39,177 nt of DNA from contig MU864073.1 in the NCBI GenBank assembly GCA_033296885.1, positions 1 to 39,177 on the forward strand. The letters are read 5' to 3'. The translations under genes and the position numbers were made by a program. The notes below the pieces were generated by a model. The model did not search any database. It was not told where the DNA came from and was given only the letters and a program-made list of their open reading frames with translations. Below are positions 32,858-39,177 of this stretch, one piece after another; positions within the stretch are counted from its first letter, which is position 1, and each line of letters opens with the position of its first letter. The stretch comes from Triangularia verruculosa (Eukaryota > Ascomycota > Sordariomycetes > Sordariales > Podosporaceae).

Positions 32858-34219
32858 ATGGCCGAGAACGATGATTTCGTCCTCGACGTCTACGGGGATG
32901 AGAAAAATGACCAAGGCGGAAACGACCACCAGGAGAACGGCAACGGTCATTATGACAGAGAGAACACCCATGATAACCAGGGTGATTACGAGTACGCTGG
33001 TGAGAATGGGGACGAGCACCAGGGTTCGGGCCACAACGGCAACGACATTTACGACATGGGCGAGTCCGGCGGCCAGGCCCAGCCGCGTCAGAGCCCGCAG
33101 CCCAAGCAGGGCATTAAGCGCAAGGAGGGCGAGGGCTCAGACGAGCGCCCCGTGGACCCCGGTGCCACCACCGCGTTATTGATTTCGGAACTTAACTGGT
33201 GGGCAACCGACGACGACATCCGTGGCTGGGCCCGCCAGGCCCAGTGTGAGGGCGAGCTGAGGGACATTACCTTCAGCGAGCACAAGGTGAACGGCAAGAG
33301 CAAAGGGTATGGCTGTGATCCCAAGTTTGACTCGAGACCTGATGATCGCTAACATCAGATTAGACAAGCCTATGTCGAGTTCACCTCCCAGCAGGCGGCG
33401 ACGGCGGTTAAGCACCGCATCGAGACGCTGGCCAACGAGCCCAACCAGCCTGCGTCCAAGCGTCCCACGGCGATTTACAACAATCCGTCGTTCAACCCGT
33501 TCCGGACCCTGCCCAAGGACACCCCCAACCGGGGCGGTGCTCCCAGAGATGGCCAACTCGGCGGTGGTCGTCCCCCCGTTGGCCCCAACCACAATGACCA
33601 GCAGCGCCCGAACAGTTACCAGGGCGGCAACAGCTTTGGTGGCGGCGGTGGTTACCGCGGTGGCAGAGGTGGCTACACTCCCCGTGGTGGCATGAACCGC
33701 GGCGGGTACAATAACTACCAGGGCGGGATGAACAGCCAGTTCAATCCCGGTAACAACATGGGTTTCAACGCTGGCGGCGGCGGTGGCTACGGTGGTGGCG
33801 GCTTCAACAACAGAGGCGGAATGGGCATGATGAACCGTGGCGGCGGTATGCGCGGTCGTGGCGGCGGTGCTGGCGGAAACGCCATGAACATGATGCCGAT
33901 GAACCCCATGGGCGGTGGTGGTATGATGGGGATGAACCCCATGATGATGGGCGCCGGCCCGATGGGCATGGGTGGCCCCATGGGTGGTATGCCTGGTGAG
34001 TATCTCCCCGAGTTTTTCCTTGATGCCTGGTGTTTGGGAATTCGATTTTAACAGAGTGCTAACACGAGAAATGTCATCCTAGCTTTTCAAGGAATGGGCA
34101 ACCAGTTCAACCAACCGTTTGGCTTTGGCGCTGGCGGTGGTGCCGGTGGGTTTAACAGCGGTTCGGGTAACAGCCAGAACCAGAATCCCCATGGTGCGAA
34201 GCGTCCCCGCGGGGAGTAG
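32858..34219 (+). CDS. RBP35: RRM/RGG RNA-binding protein, RBP35/CFIm68-like 3'-end processing factor
   Basis: Predicted structure is join(32858..33306,33364..33995,34083..34219), 405 residues. Intron 1 is 57 nt (GTATGG, CGCTAAC, GATTAG) and splits the RRM just before QAYVEF. Intron 2 is 87 nt (GTGAGT, TGCTAAC, CCTAG). Residues 1-100 are acidic and rich in Asn, Gly and His, followed by a basic KRKEGEG patch. The RRM spans about 104-178 with RNP2 LLISEL and RNP1 KSKGQAYVEF; the LNWWATDDDIRGWA stretch is typical of CPSF6/CFIm68-type RRMs. The C-terminal half is RGG-, GGGG- and Met/Pro-rich, ending GAKRPRGE, a likely nuclear signal. It resembles Magnaporthe Rbp35, a filamentous-fungus partner of CFI25 in cleavage and polyadenylation. 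The frame stays open for 96 RG-rich codons after the TAG. Confidence 0.88.
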
Positions 34220-34510
34220 GATTCCTCTCCGGGCGTTACTCTGGCTGGTCGTGGCACTGGTGGTGTGAGTGGCAGCGGTCGTGGTGGTGCTTCCGGCGGT
34301 CCCTCTGCTGTTGGTTATTCTGCTGTTGGTAACGGTCGTGGTGCTGCTGCTGGTGGTAATACTGCTGCCAATGGTCGCGGTGGTGCTTCTGCTGGTGCTT
34401 TTGCTAGGGGCATTGGACGTGGTCATGGCCGTTCTGGTGGCAGTGCTGGGGCTGGTGGCAATGCTCGTGGTGGTAGCGTTTTCCCTCGTCGCCGTCAGAG
34501 CCAGGGTTAA
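34220..34510 (+). other. In-frame RG-rich open extension downstream of the RBP35 stop codon
   Basis: Directly after the TAG at 34217-34219 the same frame remains open for 96 codons, ending at TAA 34508-34510. It encodes a Gly/Ala/Arg/Ser-rich peptide with about seven RG dipeptides (GSGRGG, GNGRGA, NGRGG, IGRGHGR) and the end FPRRRQSQG. The composition matches the preceding RGG tail and codons end mostly in T or C (GGT, GCT, CGT), as in real coding sequence. It may be a readthrough extension, an alternatively spliced tail (a 60-nt in-frame segment 34216-34275 has GTAGGA and GGCAG ends and contains the TAG), or a tail lost by a nonsense change. Unspliced and without readthrough it is 3' UTR. 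Confidence 0.45.
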
Positions 34511-36265
34511 AGCAACTTCGAAGGTGTTGAGAGTTGGGGTGGCAAAAACGATCACAACAACACACAACAAGATGGGAGATTTGGGGTCGTGCGTTTTGTT
34601 TTGGGCAAGTGTATCAACATTGCAACATGGGTCGTTTGTTCTTTTTTTCTCGATCTTTTCGGCATCTCCTCGGCGGCTGCAGCTTTGCAAGACGATACTT
34701 TGATCGTTTCGGCATAGCATCGCTCCTCGCCTTTTTTTCCTTCCTCGCCGTCGTTTCGCCATCGCCAATGATTCTCAACTCAACCACCCGCTCCCCGTTG
34801 TCGTCGTCCTCCTATGCCCTATGTCGAAAGGTGATCTTCTCAAGATTACTGAGTATGAGTAAGGGGAAGGAGGACACACGGGGTGGTGCGGGTTGGTTGG
34901 AGTTGAGTTGAGGCGTGGCTATATCATCCCAGCACTCGGCAAAAACTTGGCTCGCCAGCGAAAAAAAAAAAAAACGACAAGGCTGCTCTCGTGGACGGTT
35001 GTGGAGGTGTGGTTTGCGGACGCTCGACGTGGCTGCATAACTTTGATTTTTCGTTTGCAAACGCCAGGAATGATGAGAGTTGGGATGAAAGGTGGGGAGG
35101 ATATGTTTTTGCCGTTTTTTTTTTCTTCTCAAGTTATATAGCTCATCAGTTTGATCAATCTGGGCTCTTTCTTTTTTCTTCCTTTTTTCGAGGAAATAGG
35201 GGATGGGGAGTTGGAGTTGGGTGTGGATTTGCTATTTTACACATAAACCGACATACAACAACAACCAGCCAACCAAATAGCCTACAAGATCGACAACAAT
35301 AAAATGGAGTTTAGGGAGGAATATCGGCGGTTCTAAGGGCAAACAAATAAAGACGGTTGATTTATTATTTATTTGTTTTTTTTCATTGCATTGCGTTGCA
35401 TTGCAGGGTGTTGAAGGATGTAGACATTCGGTCGGGTGTGTTTTTTGATGATGATGTGATTTGGGTTGGCGTATTTGATGATATGACGGGGAATTTATGG
35501 TGATATATATGACGTGTCTTTGCTATTTTGCTATGTGGCGGTTTTCCCTCTATGCAGCTTGTTGGTGATCTGGCAGAAGTGAGGTTATGGTATGAACAAA
35601 GGGGATCAAAACAATAGGTCTGCAGCCTTTTAAACATCGTGTCCAGGTACCTGGTAAACAGCGAATCTTGGTTCACCCAGCAAGTAACTTGAGATAGCGG
35701 ATAGGCAGGTCACGAGACAGAGAGAGATGATTTAGATATGGTGTATCCGAGCTAGTAGGAGGGCAAAGATGTGTGGGTGCATATGAGTAAAGATGCGCCA
35801 CAGCAGTACCATCGATTGCATCAGGTCAATTTGTGTGTACTATCCCGCCACAGATGACTAGGAAACAAGTAAATATTCTCCTTTACTAGTAGTATACTTG
35901 GCCGCCTAAAGAGAGTAGTTGATCACATTAGTACATCCTGCCATTTCGTCCGAGCTTTATCGTTAAAAGCAGTGCCCTCATTTGACTTTGTCCATTAACC
36001 GCAGTATCTGCAAACACTCTGACCTAACGATCACTGCCTTTGTGCCCATTGTCGTGTCAGTGTCTTACCCTAATTAATCGTCCCAGCTTACACTACTGAG
36101 TTATGCTTAGGCATAAGCAACGGTCACCAAGCACTAAAGGGTACTGTACCCGCAAAGGTTGTCTTATGGAAGCTAGCTGTGATCGAATTTTCCGAGCTAC
36201 CGTATCTGGATCATATCTTCACAAAGCTAGGGCACATTTAATCGAATGATATAAAATTTGATCTA
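34511..36265. other. Intergenic with 3' flanks of two convergent genes
   Basis: About 1.75 kb between the RNA-binding protein gene and the minus-strand SET gene. It contains the 3' UTR sequences, a 14-A run (34961-34974), T-rich tracts and a TTGCA repeat (35386-35405). No open frame is convincing. Confidence 0.5.
35386..35405. repeat. TTGCA pentanucleotide repeat
   Basis: Four tandem units, TTGCA TTGCG TTGCA TTGCA, the second with one transition. It lies in the convergent 3' flank and is probably neutral. Confidence 0.8.
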
Positions 36266-37507
36266 CTACCTGTTTCCAGCCCCCAATTCCTCTATAGATC
36301 TCTCCACCAACCTCTCAATCTGCCTCCACCTTCTCAACACCATTTCCCCCGTCGTCCCTCCAAAATCCTCCAATTCCCCAATGGCTTCTTTACACCTCCT
36401 CAAATACTTCTTCAAAACCCTCACCATCACCGCATCCACCATTTTCTGCACCTCCTCCCCTCCATCCTCCCCATTATTTACCAACCTCTCCCACTCCTGC
36501 ATCCGCACACACTTCATCATCAGCGCCACCCTCGTCTTATAACACCCCCCCGGATTCCTCTCATCAATCATGTACTCCCCCAAATAGTCCTTCTCCTCCA
36601 GCCTCTGCCTCTGCGCTTTTGTCAACTCCTCCAGGACAACCTCATCGATGCAAACCTCATCATGTGAATTCTCGTCTGGGCAGAACCCATATTCCACCAT
36701 CAGGAAATCGCTCGAATGCGGCCCGTAGCAGATATACACCTCCTCCCCTTGCCTGTAGTCTCTATTTGCCGAAATGGTGAAGCTAGCCGGGTCAAACGCT
36801 ACTTCGCACCCCTCGTCAGAATGGTTGAGCAAATCCGCCACTGGCTGCAGAGCCATCTTGTCGTCCTTGGAGAGTCGTTCAGTCTTTGAAGTTTCGTGGT
36901 AGAATGTGCGCGTGTTGACCAGTAGCCAGGCGTAGAGAAATTCTCGCTTGGTGTATTTCCCCTTGCCGGGGGTCAGCCCCAGGGCAGGGAGGAGGGCGTC
37001 ATGTATAAGCTGCCAGTCTTTTTCGAACTTGACTTTTTGTTTCGTGAGATGGACCCGAGCTTTGAGTGGGAGAAGGGAGTGCAATTTTTCGTAGTCTGAT
37101 GATGGCCAGGCTAGTGGCAGCGAGGAGAAGATGTCTTCCCTTGTTGGAACAACCGCATGCCAGGGGGCGTATTTGTTTGTGAGCGGGCGGGTTTCGAGAA
37201 ACAATTCTGCTGCGAGGAGAGCGTGGACTGGGGTGCCTTTGTTATTGGGCGCTGGCGAGGGGAGGGCGTCGCGAATTTCGCGGCGGACGGTGGTGAGAGT
37301 GCGGAGGGACGCGGTGGGAACGTGTATGAGACGTTCGTTGGCCTGTGGGAAGTTAGATTTGTCCGTATATGTGAAAAGGGAAAATACCTTGAGATTCTTG
37401 GATGCTACTATGCCTATGCCTCTTCCAGGTATCCTTCTAGGCTCGATGCCACGAACCTCAATGCCCTGGTCACCGGCCCAACGGATGAGCTTGTCGTAGG
37501 CTTCCAT
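36266..37507 (-). CDS. SET-domain lysine methyltransferase (RKM4/SETD3/LSMT-like)
   Basis: Predicted structure is complement(join(36266..37342,37388..37507)), 398 residues. A 45-nt intron (GTATTT donor, TCTAAC branch, CCACAG acceptor) is an exact multiple of three without a stop, so the unspliced frame is also open; removal joins ASKNLK to ANERLIHVPT as the family expects. SET landmarks: GRGIGI at 28-33 (S-adenosylmethionine binding), the long insert of LSMT-type enzymes, LLNHSD with Asn213-His214, and the catalytic Tyr246 in YICYG. A helical Rubis-substrate-binding-like C-terminal region (about 255-398) follows. Family members methylate lysines on non-histone proteins, often ribosomal proteins in fungi; the substrate here is not known. 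Divergently paired with COQ4. Confidence 0.9.
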   Translation of the reverse strand: MEAYDKLIRWAGDQGIEVRGIEPRRIPGRGIGIVASKNLKVFSLFTYTDKSNFPQANERLIHVPTASLRTLTTVRREIRDALPSPAPNNKGTPVHALLAAELFLETRPLTNKYAPWHAVVPTREDIFSSLPLAWPSSDYEKLHSLLPLKARVHLTKQKVKFEKDWQLIHDALLPALGLTPGKGKYTKREFLYAWLLVNTRTFYHETSKTERLSKDDKMALQPVADLLNHSDEGCEVAFDPASFTISANRDYRQGEEVYICYGPHSSDFLMVEYGFCPDENSHDEVCIDEVVLEELTKAQRQRLEEKDYLGEYMIDERNPGGCYKTRVALMMKCVRMQEWERLVNNGEDGGEEVQKMVDAVMVRVLKKYLRRCKEAIGELEDFGGTTGEMVLRRWRQIERLVERSIEELGAGNR

Positions 37508-38043
37508 GGCCGTGTTTTATGATCGTGATGATGATGGCGCTCCGATGAGATTAAGTGCCAGGTAATAAGATGTGGTATTATGAAGCTGTGTGTTGTCTGG
37601 TCTCTTCAGTGGTCCACGGTAAAAGAGTTGACTGTGAGTGGAAAGATAGAATGGCCAGTTTTATGCATTAATACTAATAAGAGAAGCAAAAGGAATGAAA
37701 GATCAAACAGACACCACAGCTCTAAATCAGCATCAAACTCATCTTGATACCCCTTCTCTCCTTCCGCGGACAGAATCCCGTTTTGAGCATGAACTCGGTG
37801 TGCATTGTCTCAGCCTGGAACTGACCATTGATCACTCCACAAGCCAACATTCCTAGTCCGTGCCCAGCAATTTCTTATCGTTGTCAAGAGAGGACCCCGT
37901 AAAAAGCTTATCGATAAACACCACCCCTGTCCAACTTTCCGGAGAGCTTCGGACAGTTCCCGACATCGAACCACGCTCCGACGTCACCCATTGCGCCGGC
38001 TGGAATTCAGCATGCGCACTTGGTTCCTGACCTTCAACCCGCC
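37508..38043. promoter_or_regulatory. Shared divergent promoter of the SET gene and COQ4
   Basis: The start codons are 536 bp apart and face away from each other, so both promoters lie here. A palindromic GACGTC within GACGTCAC (37980-37987) is a candidate bZIP (ATF/CREB-type) site 57 bp before the COQ4 ATG. No open frame is credible. Confidence 0.5.
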
Positions 38044-38949
38044 ATGGAGGTGACACTACGACGATCTGCGGTCCTCGCCCGCCAAACCACAACTTCCCTC
38101 CGACCTCTACTCCCCGCCATCACCGTTGCCTCTTGCCCCTCCAACCAACAACAACACCAGCAGCAGCGCCGCCCATACTCCCTCTTCTCCTCCCTCACCC
38201 GCCCACCACCAAACTACCCCGGCCATGTCCCCCTCTCCTTTGTCGAAAAGGCCGCCTTGGCCATTGGCTCAGGGCTGATATCCCTCAAGAACCCCCGCCG
38301 AGGCGACCTGATCGCCACCTTCGCCGAAACAACCTGCACGCCTTACTTCATCTACCGCCTCCGCGACGCCATGCTCGACTCCCCCACCGGCCGCCGCATC
38401 CTCCGCGACCGCCCGCGGATCACCTCCACCTCGCTCAACCTCCCCTACCTCCGCTCCTTACCTCCCAACACCGTCGGGAATACGTACATCTCCTGGCTCG
38501 ACCGCGAGGGCGTGTCCCCTGATACCCGGTCAGCAGTCCGGTACATCGACGACGAGGAGTGCGCGTACGTCATGCAGCGGTACCGCGAGTGTCATGACTT
38601 TTATCACGCGCTCACCGGGTTGCCGGTGGTGCGGGAAGGGGAGGTTGCGCTGAAGGCGTTTGAGTTTGCGAATACGTTGTTGCCCATGACGGGGTTGAGT
38701 GTGTTTAGTCTGGTGGGGATGAAGCGAAAGGAGAGGGAGAGGTTCTTTTCCGTGTACGGGCCGTGGGCGGTGAGGAATGGGTTGAGGGCGAAGGAGGTGA
38801 TTAATGTTTATTGGGAGGAAGTGCTGGAAAAAGATGTGGGTGAGTTGAGGAGGGAGCTGGGGGTGGAGGTGCCGGCAGATTTGAGGGATATGAGGAAACG
38901 GGAGAGAGAAGAAAGGAAACGGAGGGAGGCAGTTGCGAGAGGACAGTGA
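38044..38949 (+). CDS. COQ4: Ubiquinone biosynthesis protein COQ4
   Basis: Intronless, 301 residues, starting at the ATG at 38044. COQ4 is a peripheral inner-mitochondrial-membrane protein on the matrix side. It is required for coenzyme Q synthesis, organises the CoQ synthome, and has been assigned the oxidative removal of the C1 carboxyl group. Residues 1-50 are Arg/Ser/Gln-rich without acidic residues after Glu2, a typical mitochondrial presequence. The conserved body begins YPGHVPLSFVEKAALAIGSG. The metal-binding motif HDxxHx11E is intact: His184, Asp185, His188 and Glu200 (HDFYHALTGLPVVREGE). The C-terminus is a charged helix rich in Lys, Arg and Glu, somewhat longer than usual. Codon use shifts from C-ending in the first half to G-ending in the second. 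Identification is confident. Confidence 0.95.
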   Translation: MEVTLRRSAVLARQTTTSLRPLLPAITVASCPSNQQQHQQQRRPYSLFSSLTRPPPNYPGHVPLSFVEKAALAIGSGLISLKNPRRGDLIATFAETTCTPYFIYRLRDAMLDSPTGRRILRDRPRITSTSLNLPYLRSLPPNTVGNTYISWLDREGVSPDTRSAVRYIDDEECAYVMQRYRECHDFYHALTGLPVVREGEVALKAFEFANTLLPMTGLSVFSLVGMKRKERERFFSVYGPWAVRNGLRAKEVINVYWEEVLEKDVGELRRELGVEVPADLRDMRKREREERKRREAVARGQ

Positions 38950-39177
38950 AGAGAATGTGTATTATTATGAGTGTTTGTTCTTGCGTGTAATTATGACCTG
39001 TATGAATATCACAATCTTGATCACCATTTTTGGATGCGAAGAAAGCTTTTGTTTTGTTTTGAGGCAACTGAATGGATATCATTATTATCATCTGGGGGGG
39101 GGGGGGGGGGGGGGGGGCGGGCGCCGGGCCCCCCGGGGGGGGGGGGGGCGGCGGGGCGCGGGGGGAGGAGGGAGGAA
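38950..39177. other. 3' flank of COQ4 and artefact-like G-rich contig end
   Basis: About 140 bp of ordinary AT-rich 3' flank, then from 39094 a run of 24 G followed by mixed G/C homopolymers to the end. Such an end is typical of poly-G read artefacts or collapsed homopolymers and should not be interpreted biologically. Confidence 0.7.

Noticed and set aside
34269..34703. 144-codon plus-strand frame, extremely rich in Val and Leu
   Set aside because: It is the shifted reading of the GGT/GCT-rich RG extension; GGT-TCT type repeats read out of frame give Val/Leu runs. It is not a real membrane protein.
34079..34768. 229-codon minus-strand open frame, Thr/Ser-rich
   Set aside because: It is the antisense of the glycine-rich exon 3 and the RG extension; ACC/ACG/AGC runs arise from complementing GGT/CGT/GCT. 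It has no domain.

Overview
This window looks like a contig from a filamentous ascomycete, most likely a Sordariomycete. Nuclear introns are short (45-87 nt) with GTRNGN donors, CTAAC-type branch sites and YAG acceptors. Gene content is typically fungal: a Zn2Cys6 regulator, a C4-type annexin, a GPI2 with a long insert, an RBP35-type RNA-binding protein and a DUF3433-like membrane protein. Species and genus cannot be fixed from sequence alone. The last ~85 bases are a G-run mixture that looks like a read or assembly artefact, so 39177 is probably a contig end.

Layout, left to right: (1) 147-1386, minus strand, Zn2Cys6 transcription factor. (2) 1387-6022, a long gene-free stretch with one 234-bp MITE-like element (5428-5661, TA target duplication). 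(3) 6023-6156, intron-containing tRNA-Leu(AAG). (4) 6579-8664, minus, annexin-like protein. (5) 9953-10614, minus, small single-pass membrane protein whose cytoplasmic tail lies in a second exon. (6) 12766-14429, plus, GPI2/PIG-C. (7) 14668-14759, minus, intron-containing tRNA-Pro(TGG). (8) 16005-18068, plus, DCAF11/WDR23-type WD40 protein. (9) 19098-22688, plus, 1148-residue multi-pass membrane protein with an ectodomain of short PTAT repeats. (10) 22689-25080, AT-rich and repeat-laden, with two decayed minisatellites and overlapping palindromes. (11) 25080-32857, about 7.8 kb without a recognisable protein gene but with at least two good intron signatures, probably non-coding RNA and/or a very long leader. 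(12) 32858-34219, plus, RBP35/CFIm68-like RNA-binding protein, followed in the same frame by a 96-codon RG-rich open extension beyond its TAG. (13) 36266-37507, minus, SET-domain methyltransferase. (14) 38044-38949, plus, COQ4, divergent from the SET gene over a 536-bp shared promoter.

The genes are mainly unrelated housekeeping functions (GPI-anchor synthesis, ubiquinone synthesis, pre-mRNA 3' processing, CUL4 adaptor, protein lysine methylation). There is no biosynthetic cluster and no autonomous transposon. The most interesting signal is the in-frame RG-rich extension after the RBP35 stop codon, which could be reached by stop-codon readthrough or by removing a 60-nt in-frame intron that contains the TAG. 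Exon structures were set by hand from splice signals and reading-frame continuity, with no alignment.
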